Source: an uncultured Mycoplasmatota bacterium
GTDB lineage: Bacteria > Bacillota_I > Bacilli_A > RF39 > UBA660
NCBI GenBank assembly: GCA_946494345.1
Contig: CAMMBX010000022.1
Span: 1-13,950 of the forward strand
DNA: 13,950 nucleotides
Reading direction: 5' to 3'
A program made the translations under genes and the position numbers. Positions 1 through 6,452 of the stretch are shown here, in pieces. The stretch's first letter is position 1. Each line of letters begins with the position of its first letter. The notes under the pieces are model-generated. The model was not told the origin of the DNA, did not search any database, and was given only the letters and a program-made list of their open reading frames with translations.

Positions 1-498
1 CATTATATATCTTATTTTACCACCATACATTAACTTCTCTTTATATTTTTTATAACCCGTCTTTTCTAATGTTTTAAGACTTGCTAAATTATCAGGATGA
101 ACGGTTGCATAAGAGTATTTTATACTAGCATCTTCTTCTTTCATTATAGATTCTGCTTTTAAAATTAAACTCTCTTGTAAATGATTTCCTCGATATTTTG
201 GTAATACTCCAGCATTATCCATTTCAATAGATGAAGATAATTCATCTTTAGGTATTTCTTCTGCAAGTTCACTATTAGGATTAATATGTCGCTCTGCTAT
301 TAGAAAACCTGCTAAAGTATCTTTATATAAAGCTTTAACAATAATAGCATTATCTTCTAGTTTCTTTAATATCTTATCATATTCCATTAAATCAATAGAA
401 TACCATTCTTTATGTTCCAAGTTTTCATAAATTATTTTACAAACTTCAATAACCGTTTCTATATCATTACTATTTCCTTCTTTGATAATAAAATTCAT
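1..498 (-). CDS. GNAT-family N-acetyltransferase (3' end outside window)
   Basis: Likely transfers an acetyl group from acetyl-CoA to an amine; the substrate is unknown. Reading leftward from the ATG at 498, the frame stays open for 166 codons to the window edge, so the C-terminus is missing. The fold signature is visible. A beta-strand leads into the acetyl-CoA pyrophosphate loop at residues 96-106 (AGVLPKYRGNH, a variant of the R/Q-x-x-G-x-G/A motif). Residues 134-149 (HPDNLAS...LEKTGY) form the usual GNAT C-terminal helix and strand, in which an Asn and the end of helix 4 close the CoA site. The start is supported by a strong ribosome site, GAGGTGAG at 505-512, six bases upstream. It lies 148 bp downstream of the Nudix gene on the same strand. 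The family assignment is firm; the specificity cannot be read from the sequence. Confidence 0.88.
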   Translation of the reverse strand, partial: MNFIIKEGNSNDIETVIEVCKIIYENLEHKEWYSIDLMEYDKILKKLEDNAIIVKALYKDTLAGFLIAERHINPNSELAEEIPKDELSSSIEMDNAGVLPKYRGNHLQESLILKAESIMKEEDASIKYSYATVHPDNLASLKTLEKTGYKKYKEKLMYGGKIRYIM

Positions 499-529
499 TA
501 TTTGCTCACCTCAATTTCTATATTATTTT

Positions 530-558
530 AATATGTTATGATAATTAAGCTGTTTCAA
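530..558 (-). promoter_or_regulatory. Candidate promoter for the GNAT gene
   Basis: On the minus strand TTGAAA (558 to 553) is followed after 17 bases by CATATT (535 to 530), about 30 bases ahead of the GNAT start codon. The -35 is good but the -10 matches the consensus at only four positions. The DNA is very AT-rich, so chance matches are common. Confidence 0.35.
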
Positions 559-646
559 CTTTTCCTTACCTCCCTACTTTTTAACTTATAAAATTTGTAT
601 AGTTTAAATTTTCTCATATTTTTAGGAAACTATAATAGGGTTTTAC

Positions 647-1138
647 TTAAACAAAATACTCATTATTTGTATCACTAAAATTTATATTGTACTTTTCTTT
701 TGCTAACTTAATAGCATCATCAATCATTAAGTTACCTGCCAAATCAGGATAATTTAAATATTGTTTTACATTTTTGATATTTGCCATAAATCGTTTATAA
801 GTTTTTCCATTATCTATATCGGGCTTAACTTCACCTATATTTTTAATCTTGGCAAGCATTCTAACTTGTGCATATTTTTCTTTAGCAGCACCTTCAACTA
901 ATAAATAACCTAAATAATAAATATCTTCTATCTCAATATTTAACTCTTCTAAATACTCTCTTTTAAGTGTATCCTCCAAACTTTTATCACTATCGCAAGG
1001 CTTTCCTCCTGTTAATTTATATTTATTGTCATCAATTCTTAAAACAATATTACCATCATCAGAAAATGCAATTCCATATACTTGTTTAATATTTAAATAT
1101 TCTGGTACTTTATCCTTAAACCAACTATATTTTACCAT
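647..1138 (-). CDS. Nudix-domain protein with degenerate Nudix box
   Basis: Nudix proteins cleave nucleoside diphosphates linked to another moiety (X). The domain is recognised at residues 44-68: GGKP leads into R60-E61-x-x-E64-E65, the metal-binding helix core. However, the spacing between GG and RE is one residue longer than usual. The first conserved Glu of the Nudix box, eight residues before R60, is K52 here. Catalysis may therefore be altered or lost. The protein has 163 residues, with a roughly 50-residue tail (KTYKRFM to the end) after the Nudix fold that I do not recognise. The ATG at 1138 has a good GGAGG site (1146-1150) seven bases upstream. Upstream lies a candidate promoter flanked by a 12-bp tandem repeat. 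The gene stands alone between rlmD and the acetyltransferase. The substrate is unknown. Confidence 0.72.
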   Translation of the reverse strand: MVKYSWFKDKVPEYLNIKQVYGIAFSDDGNIVLRIDDNKYKLTGGKPCDSDKSLEDTLKREYLEELNIEIEDIYYLGYLLVEGAAKEKYAQVRMLAKIKNIGEVKPDIDNGKTYKRFMANIKNVKQYLNYPDLAGNLMIDDAIKLAKEKYNINFSDTNNEYFV

Positions 1139-1220
1139 TTAAAAACCTCCAATTTATATAATTATAATAATTGCTTCTACATCAATTACATTTAACACAT
1201 ATTTCACCTTCAAATTTACA

Positions 1221-1249
1221 ACTATATTGTATTATAAATAAAGATGCAA
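1221..1249 (-). promoter_or_regulatory. Candidate promoter for the Nudix gene
   Basis: TTGCAT (1249 to 1244) and TATAGT (1226 to 1221) are separated by 17 bases on the minus strand, about 85 bases before the Nudix start codon. The -10 matches the consensus at five of six positions and the -35 at three. A three-copy 12-bp repeat begins two bases upstream of the -35, where an activator could bind. A second TATAAT (1166 to 1161) closer to the gene has no good -35. Confidence 0.4.
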
Positions 1250-1251
1250 CC

Positions 1252-1287
1252 ATGCCGTAAGAAATGTCGTAATAAATGTCGTAAGAA
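1252..1287. repeat. Three-copy 12-bp tandem repeat
   Basis: Three adjacent 12-mers read on the plus strand: ATGCCGTAAGAA (1252-1263), ATGTCGTAATAA (1264-1275) and ATGTCGTAAGAA (1276-1287). They differ at one position in copy 1 (C for T) and one in copy 2 (T for G). The period is exactly 12 with no gaps. The array sits immediately upstream of the -35 of the candidate Nudix promoter, so it could be an array of regulator sites. In one plus-strand frame it reads Cys-Arg-Lys/Asn-Lys three times, within a 42-codon open frame (1244-1372) that lacks a ribosome site. Confidence 0.8.
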
Positions 1288-1412
1288 AAATATATTATAT
1301 GAATACAATTTCCCGTGCTGTTTTAAGTTAAATACGAGTAATTTCACACATCTAAACATATCTTTTTTCTAAAACATATAAATAACCCTTCACTTATATA
1401 ATATACTATTTA

Positions 1413-2609
1413 TTAATTTTTCTTTCGCAAATTTAACAAAGTTATAGATTCTAAATGATAAGTATTTGGAAATTCATCTACTAGTTTGATGTAATTAAGT
1501 TCGTAACAACTATCTAAAAGATTAATATCACGAGCAAGGGTTAAGGGATTACATGAGACATAGATAATATTTTTTACTTTTAGTGATAAGAGAAACTCTA
1601 TTAAATCTTTAGAAATACCAGTTCTCGGAGGATCTAAAATAATAGTATCAGGAACAAGCTTTAGTTTATTAATAACTTTACTAACATCCCCTAAATAAAA
1701 CTCTGTATTAGTAATATTATTTAACTTAGCATTATTTCTAGCATCCCTCACTGCATCTTCAACTACTTCAATACCAATTACTTTTTTAGCATAGTCACTT
1801 ACTAATAAACTAATTGTACCTGTCCCACAGTATAAATCATAGATAATATTACTATTTAGTTTTTTTACTATATCAATAACTTCTTTATATATTAAACTAA
1901 CCCCCTCTTTGTTCACTTGAAAGAAAGAGTCTTTTCTTACCATAAACTTTTTAGATAAAACTTCTATCATTAAAGATGGAACACCACTGATTAGTTCATT
2001 ATTATAGTATAGAGAACTAACCAAAGATGAGAAAAACTCTCTAATGGATTCTTTATCTTCCTTACCTTCTAATATTAACATAAGCTTACCATCTAAAGAT
2101 TTAATAATCGCTTTAGTTAGTTTTTTATGTACTTTAATAAAAGAATTTAAAGAAGCTGTTAGAGTTATAATATTACTATCTAATAAATTACATTTATCAA
2201 CCTCTATTAAATTATTAGATTCTTCCTCATAATAGCCTAACTTATCTTCCTTAATATGATAAGTAACTTTATTACGATAGTTATAACATTTAGTAGGAAT
2301 TATTTCTAAATTATTTAAATTATAATTTGTATATTTAGAAAAAATATTCTTAACTGTATTCTTTTTATACTCTAACTGTTCCTCATAAGTTAAATGTCCT
2401 ATCTGACATCCTCCACAAGTTTGATAATAAGGGCAATATTTTACTTTAAGAGGATTACATCTTTTACCTATAGAATACCTTTTCTTATCTTTTACAATAT
2501 TAATAGATACTTCTTCTCCCACTTTTACTTTGGGTATAAATACTACTTTATTATCTATTTTGGCAATGCCTCTACCTTGATGGTCATAATCTATTACTTT
2601 AACTTCCAT
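1413..2609 (-). CDS. rlmD: 23S rRNA (uracil-C5)-methyltransferase, RlmD/RlmCD type
   Basis: SAM-dependent enzyme of the TrmA/RumA family that makes 5-methyluridine in RNA. In Gram-positives the RlmCD members act on 23S rRNA. An N-terminal TRAM RNA-binding domain (residues 1-55) is followed by the 4Fe-4S ligands C59-x5-C65-G-G-C68 and C140. The Rossmann domain has the SAM motif DLYCGTG (258-264), Q231 in FFQVN and DPPR at 326-329. The catalytic Cys is C353 in SCNPLTLARD, and the proton-abstracting Glu is E387 in YHLES. All key residues are present and the length is near-normal for this branch. I place the start at the ATG at 2609 (398 residues), because AGGTGA at 2615-2620 lies five bases upstream. 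A GTG start at 2618 would overlap that site. It is divergent from the ger operon. Which uridine is modified (U747, U1939 or both) cannot be told here. Confidence 0.93.
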   Translation of the reverse strand: MEVKVIDYDHQGRGIAKIDNKVVFIPKVKVGEEVSINIVKDKKRYSIGKRCNPLKVKYCPYYQTCGGCQIGHLTYEEQLEYKKNTVKNIFSKYTNYNLNNLEIIPTKCYNYRNKVTYHIKEDKLGYYEEESNNLIEVDKCNLLDSNIITLTASLNSFIKVHKKLTKAIIKSLDGKLMLILEGKEDKESIREFFSSLVSSLYYNNELISGVPSLMIEVLSKKFMVRKDSFFQVNKEGVSLIYKEVIDIVKKLNSNIIYDLYCGTGTISLLVSDYAKKVIGIEVVEDAVRDARNNAKLNNITNTEFYLGDVSKVINKLKLVPDTIILDPPRTGISKDLIEFLLSLKVKNIIYVSCNPLTLARDINLLDSCYELNYIKLVDEFPNTYHLESITLLNLRKKN

Positions 2610-2614
2610 AAACT

Positions 2615-2620
2615 TCACCT
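2615..2620 (-). promoter_or_regulatory. Ribosome binding site fixing the rlmD start
   Basis: The minus strand reads AGGTGA followed by AGTTT and ATG. The only Shine-Dalgarno sequence near the 5' end of rlmD therefore serves the ATG at 2609. The in-frame GTG at 2618 lies inside the site and is very unlikely to be the start. Confidence 0.7.
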
Positions 2621-2660
2621 AATAATAGGTTACTACAAAATCGGTTAAAGAAAAAGAAAT

Positions 2661-2689
2661 TTATAATATTTTTCATTTTGGTAATACTA
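2661..2689 (+). promoter_or_regulatory. Candidate sigma-G (forespore) promoter of the ger operon
   Basis: TTATA (2661-2665) and AATACTA (2683-2689) are 17 bases apart. The sigma-G consensus known from Bacillus is about G-H-A-T-R, 17-18 bases, then CATNNTA, so this site misses only the first base of each element. Initiation would fall about 10-15 bases before the AGGTGA ribosome site at 2701-2706 of the first ger gene. Germinant receptor operons are classic sigma-G targets, which supports the reading. AT-richness leaves some risk of coincidence. Confidence 0.5.
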
Positions 2690-2710
2690 AAAGTGAAATG
2701 AGGTGAAGTT

Positions 2711-4129
2711 ATGCTTATTGATGAGATAAAAAAAGCTTTTGGTAATGCCACTGATTTAATTGTTAGACCTTTTATTATAGATAATAGAGAAATAACTCTT
2801 GTGATGAGTGAAGTTTTAGGTAGTTCTGATTATGTAAATGACTTTATTTTAAAAAAGCTTTTGACTATCAAGTTTCAAAGTAATGATATTGGTAATGAAC
2901 TTCTTAACTTTATTCCTACTAATAATGGAAAAATATTAAATAAACTAAGTGATATGACTGACTATATTTGTATGGGCTTCGCTCTTTTAATTTATAGCGA
3001 TAATGAGGCCATTGCCATAGAAGCTCGTGCTAGTGTTGATAGAGGTATAGGTGAAGTTAATAACGAAGCGAGTATAACAGGAAGTAAAGATGCTTTTAAT
3101 GAGAATTTTAATACTAATGTGGGACTTATTAGAAGCAGAATAAGAGACTGTAATTTATATGTGGATGGAATGTTTGTTGGAAAGTCTAGTAAAACTAAAG
3201 TTGGCGTTTTATATATGAATAATATTGCTATTAAGAAAAATGTTGATGATATTAAGAATAAACTTAAGAAAATTAATGTTGATGGCATAATTGATTCTGG
3301 TAACTTAAAGAGTTATTTAGACAATAAGACTAACTTTTTCTTCCCTACAATTACATCGACTGAACGACCTGATCGTGTGGCTCAAGCTTTACTTGAAGGA
3401 AAGATTGCAATAGTCTCTGATAATTCTCCTCTAGTTTTAATTACCCCTACTTTCTTTGTTGATTATTTGCATACAAGTGATGATTATTATGAAAAGGCAA
3501 TTAATACTTCTTTTATTAGAATAATAAGATTCCTAGCATTTTTAATCGCTATCTTTACTCCTGCAATATATATTGCTTTAACTACTCATAATCAAGATAT
3601 ATTACCTTTACCTTTATTCTTAAACTTTATGGAACAAAGAAGTTCAGTTCCTTTTTCTGCTTTAATAGAAGCAATTTTCATGAGTATTTCTTTTGAAATA
3701 TTAAGAGAAAGTGATATTAGAAAACCAGCTAGTATGGGAACATCAGTATCTATCCTTGGAGGTTTAATCTTAGGAGATGCTGCTGTTTCTGCAGGTATTA
3801 TTTCTCCTATTATGATAATAGTAATATCAATATCAGCAATATCGGGTCTTGCTTTTTCTTCTATTGAAATGATTTATGCATTAAGATGGTGGCGATTTAT
3901 TCTAATGATTCTTGCTATGTTCTTTGGACTATTTGGTATTTTTGTTGGATTTATTGTCTTACTTTCATCGCTTGTTACTACTTCTTCTTTAAATGTTCCT
4001 TATCTCGCTCCTTTTTCTCCTTTTATTAAAGGAGAAATCAAAGATACTTTAATTAAAGGAAGTCATAAAAAAGTAAGGTTTAGAAATCCATTACTTACAA
4101 AAAATAAAGTAAGGGAGAGAAGTCAATGA
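2711..4129 (+). CDS. gerKA: Spore germination receptor subunit A (GerA family)
   Basis: Subunit A of the germinant receptor in the inner spore membrane, which senses nutrients and triggers release of dipicolinate and ions. The 472-residue protein is of normal length. A soluble N-terminal region carries family hallmarks: residues 117-145 (NNEAS...GSKDAF.EN..TN..LIRSRIR) and TERPDRVAQALLEGKIAI at 217-234, followed by SDNSPLVLITPTFF and a DYY motif at 258-260. About five membrane segments follow from residue 270 (roughly 270-292, 312-330, 345-362, 364-388 and 395-422). The C-terminal tail is basic. The ATG has GAGGTGA four bases upstream. The stop overlaps the next start by four bases (ATGA), so A and C are translationally coupled. 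The order A-C-B resembles B. subtilis gerK, so the symbol is by analogy; the germinant is unknown. Confidence 0.95.
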   Translation: MLIDEIKKAFGNATDLIVRPFIIDNREITLVMSEVLGSSDYVNDFILKKLLTIKFQSNDIGNELLNFIPTNNGKILNKLSDMTDYICMGFALLIYSDNEAIAIEARASVDRGIGEVNNEASITGSKDAFNENFNTNVGLIRSRIRDCNLYVDGMFVGKSSKTKVGVLYMNNIAIKKNVDDIKNKLKKINVDGIIDSGNLKSYLDNKTNFFFPTITSTERPDRVAQALLEGKIAIVSDNSPLVLITPTFFVDYLHTSDDYYEKAINTSFIRIIRFLAFLIAIFTPAIYIALTTHNQDILPLPLFLNFMEQRSSVPFSALIEAIFMSISFEILRESDIRKPASMGTSVSILGGLILGDAAVSAGIISPIMIIVISISAISGLAFSSIEMIYALRWWRFILMILAMFFGLFGIFVGFIVLLSSLVTTSSLNVPYLAPFSPFIKGEIKDTLIKGSHKKVRFRNPLLTKNKVRERSQ

Positions 4130-5088
4130 AAAAGATTATTATTTTTTTGATACTACTTTTATTTTTCTTAGGTTATACTCCTTATCATGAATTAAATGGT
4201 TTAGCAGTTGTTGATACATTGGGTTTAGAATTTAAGGATAATAAATATTATCTTTACTTAAATGTTATTAATGATGATAATAAAGTTTATAGTGTTAATG
4301 GTGATAGCCTTGGAGAAGTCTTTTTAAAAGCTAAAAATATTGATAATAAAAAGACTTATTATAATCATTTAGAAGTAGTTATTTTAAATACAAATGCAAT
4401 TGATGATAAAACTCTTAACTTCTTTAAAGATGAGTTTACTGCTATTGATTATTTAATGTTATCTACTAAAGATGAATTAAGTAATTTATTTAATACTTAT
4501 CATAAACGAAACGATTATAAGAGCTTTATAAAAAAAGAAAAAGAAGAAACTGCCAGTATTACTAATGTTACTTTTAAAGAGTTTTTAAGTGATAGTTCAG
4601 ATGATATAAAAGATGGATATCTTCCTTTAATTAGTTATAATGAAAGACTTATAAGTGAAGGTGTATATATTCCTTCTAAAAAGGTTACTTTAGATAATAG
4701 TTTAGCAAGAGCATCTTATTTACTTAATGGTAATACTGATACTTATAATACAAAATTTGAAATTAATAATGTAAGTTATGAGGTTATTTTATATGATTTA
4801 AAAGCTACAATTAAATATAAAGATAGTAATATAAATATTAAAATTACTGGAAAAATAGATAGTCCTGATAATGATGATTTATCTAAATTAAAAAGTATGT
4901 CTATTAAAGAGTTAGAAAATAATATAAAAGATTTAATTAAGAGTGAACAAGTTAATAAATATAATATTACAAATATTATTAATTATATTTATTTAAACAA
5001 AAGAGAACTTAATTATAATGATTATATTAATACTGATATTATGATTAAAATTGATTTAAAACAAGAAAGGAAAAATAATTATGGTTAA
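4126..5088 (+). CDS. gerKC: Spore germination receptor subunit C (GerC family), no lipobox
   Basis: Subunit C of GerA-type receptors is normally a lipoprotein on the outer face of the inner spore membrane. Here residues 4-16 form a hydrophobic stretch, followed directly by the family's mature N-terminus (ELNGLAVVDTLGLE, 22-35; compare the usual Cys-Trp-Asp-x-x-E-L-N). The lipid-bearing Cys is missing: FLGYTPYHEL has Tyr where L-x-G-C is expected. The 320-residue protein contains no Cys at all. It could remain anchored by an uncleaved signal segment or be held by its partners. The length is slightly short for the family. The C-terminal part is Asn/Lys/Ile-rich, like the rest of this AT-rich operon. 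A GGGAG site (4113-4117) precedes the start. The gene overlaps its neighbours by 4 bp (upstream) and 8 bp (downstream). Confidence 0.85.
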   Translation: MKKIIIFLILLLFFLGYTPYHELNGLAVVDTLGLEFKDNKYYLYLNVINDDNKVYSVNGDSLGEVFLKAKNIDNKKTYYNHLEVVILNTNAIDDKTLNFFKDEFTAIDYLMLSTKDELSNLFNTYHKRNDYKSFIKKEKEETASITNVTFKEFLSDSSDDIKDGYLPLISYNERLISEGVYIPSKKVTLDNSLARASYLLNGNTDTYNTKFEINNVSYEVILYDLKATIKYKDSNINIKITGKIDSPDNDDLSKLKSMSIKELENNIKDLIKSEQVNKYNITNIINYIYLNKRELNYNDYINTDIMIKIDLKQERKNNYG

Positions 5089-5953
5089 TAAAAAAATAGG
5101 ATTATTACAATTAGCTAGTTTAACCTTCTTTTTAACAACAACTTCTTTTCCTCTTTTCTTTGAAAACATTATTAAGATTAGTAAAAGTGATACTATTATT
5201 AGTATTATTCTAGGTTCTATTTTAACATTATTAGCATTTAAAATTATTTTAAAATTAAGAAGAAATTTTAAAGTAGAAAATAAAGCTCTAAAGATTATAA
5301 TTTGTTTAGTCTTATCTATTATTTTTATATATTTAATTATAGAAAGTAGTACTTTTATCAAGAACTCTTTTCTTAGCAGTGGTAACTTTTATAGTATACT
5401 TATTCTCTTATTTTTAATGTGTTTAGTCTCATCTTTACAAAGTTATAAAGAATTAGCTAGTCTTTCTTTAATTCTTAGTTTTATTTTTATACCTTTATTT
5501 ATTATTAATATTATAGGAAGTAGTTTTAGTTTAGATTTAACTTATTTAAGAGTTCCTTTTAGTAATGATATTGTTAATGTAGTAAAAGGTAGTTTATTGT
5601 TCTTTGTGTATGAAATAATTCCTTTGTCTTTATTGTTATTTATTCCTTATAAAGAAATAGATGGAAGAAAAAAACAAGATAAATATTTATATCTTGCTTT
5701 AGTTATTGGGCTTTTAATAATTATTATACAATATTTATTATTGTATTTCTCATCTAGTATTAATATTTTAACTAGTTATAATTATCCTTTTATGTTAGTT
5801 ATTAATAGTTTATCTAGTACTTTTATACTAGGAAGATTAAGTTACATTATAAGCTTTTATTTATTATTTTCTTTAATTATTACTTTGGCTTTAATATTAT
5901 GTATTATTAAGCAGTTAGGACTGAACAAGTATATCCATAAGACTCAAGAGTAG
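5081..5953 (+). CDS. gerKB: Spore germination receptor subunit B (GerB family), short form
   Basis: Integral membrane subunit related to the APC amino-acid transporter superfamily, thought to hold the germinant-binding pocket. The 290-residue protein is almost entirely hydrophobic. I count about nine membrane segments, near residues 6-29, 37-57, 69-92, 104-120, 126-147, 167-190, 203-224, 235-250 and 253-277. The opening (IGLLQLASLTFFLTTTSF) fits the family's first helix. Typical members have about 360 residues and ten segments, so this copy is short. AAAGGA at 5066-5071 serves the start, which lies within the end of subunit C. Identification leans on position in the operon plus topology, because sequence motifs are weak in this family. 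The last 47 bp overlap the 3' end of the convergent gene, and I see no terminator between them. Confidence 0.85.
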   Translation: MVNKKIGLLQLASLTFFLTTTSFPLFFENIIKISKSDTIISIILGSILTLLAFKIILKLRRNFKVENKALKIIICLVLSIIFIYLIIESSTFIKNSFLSSGNFYSILILLFLMCLVSSLQSYKELASLSLILSFIFIPLFIINIIGSSFSLDLTYLRVPFSNDIVNVVKGSLLFFVYEIIPLSLLLFIPYKEIDGRKKQDKYLYLALVIGLLIIIIQYLLLYFSSSINILTSYNYPFMLVINSLSSTFILGRLSYIISFYLLFSLIITLALILCIIKQLGLNKYIHKTQE

Positions 5954-6452
5954 TTGTCTGGGCATCTAATGGTTGGAAGAAGGCATCTAAACTTGTATTT
6001 GTAGGATCTGCTTCTTTAGCTTCTCTATTTAAAACAAAGGTTGTAGATGTTTCATTCGTAGTCTCCTCTACTAAGCCTGAATTTCTGATATTAGCCATTT
6101 CTGTTACAATAGGATTATCAGTTATAGTTGGATCAACAACTGTTGGTAATTCGTAATAAAATGTTACTCTATTTAAAGTGTCATCTCCATAATTACTAGT
6201 AATAGTAATATTATAGACCATTGTCCCAAGGGTTACTTGTCTTCTACAAGTTAAAGCTGTGGCTGTAGTAACAGTATTACTATCATCTTCATCATTATTA
6301 GAATTGTTTACATCATTTATATTAGTATTAGAAGACTCTTCTTTAAAAAAGACTCTAGTAAGTGGCGGAATGGCAATCAATATAATTAAAATGGCTATTA
6401 AAAGATAAATAAATATATTTGTAATAGAACTTTCTTTTTTTTGTGGTTGCAT
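5907..6452 (-). CDS. Membrane-anchored protein of unknown function
   Basis: I do not recognise this family. The 181-residue protein has a short charged N-terminus (MQPQKKESS) and one membrane helix at about residues 12-34. A low-complexity Ser/Asn/Asp linker (39-60) leads to a C-terminal domain of about 120 residues. That domain starts at C69 with alternating polar/hydrophobic strands (RQVTLGTMVYNITITSNYG) and contains a second and only other Cys, C176, five residues before the end; a disulfide between them is possible. The topology is most likely N-in, domain-out. It is probably cotranscribed with the gene just upstream: their stop and start share one base (TAATG), and GAGGAA at 6457-6462 is its ribosome site. 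Its 3' end overlaps the convergent gerB-like gene by 47 bp. A small extracellular beta-domain or lipoprotein-like sensor is a guess only. Confidence 0.72.
   Translation of the reverse strand: MQPQKKESSITNIFIYLLIAILIILIAIPPLTRVFFKEESSNTNINDVNNSNNDEDDSNTVTTATALTCRRQVTLGTMVYNITITSNYGDDTLNRVTFYYELPTVVDPTITDNPIVTEMANIRNSGLVEETTNETSTTFVLNREAKEADPTNTSLDAFFQPLDAQTTTLESYGYTCSVLTA

Noticed and set aside
523..578. Eleven-codon TTG-started leader frame (LKQLNYHNILK-like) behind a GGGAGG site upstream of the GNAT gene
   Set aside because: The spacing from GGGAGG is about ten bases, the start is TTG, and it overlaps the candidate promoter; too weak to call.
2044..2648. Plus-strand open frames (2044-2232 and 2394-2648) opposite rlmD
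   Set aside because: They lie antisense within a fully supported rlmD frame, have no ribosome site and show no recognisable protein features.
2622..2650. TATTAT (2627 to 2622) as the rlmD promoter -10
   Set aside because: Initiation would fall inside the AGGTGA ribosome site, and no good -35 lies at the right distance.
2992..3288. 98-codon minus-strand frame inside gerKA
   Set aside because: It is the antisense of a well-conserved GerA region; its hydrophobic composition follows from the complementary codons.
5056..5361. 101-codon minus-strand frame across the gerKC/gerKB junction
   Set aside because: It is antisense to gerKB, and its apparent helices mirror the AT-rich membrane-protein codons.
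5935..5965. Terminator hairpin after gerKB
   Set aside because: Only a 4-bp AGAC/GTCT pairing with a large loop is present and there is no T run; not a credible terminator.
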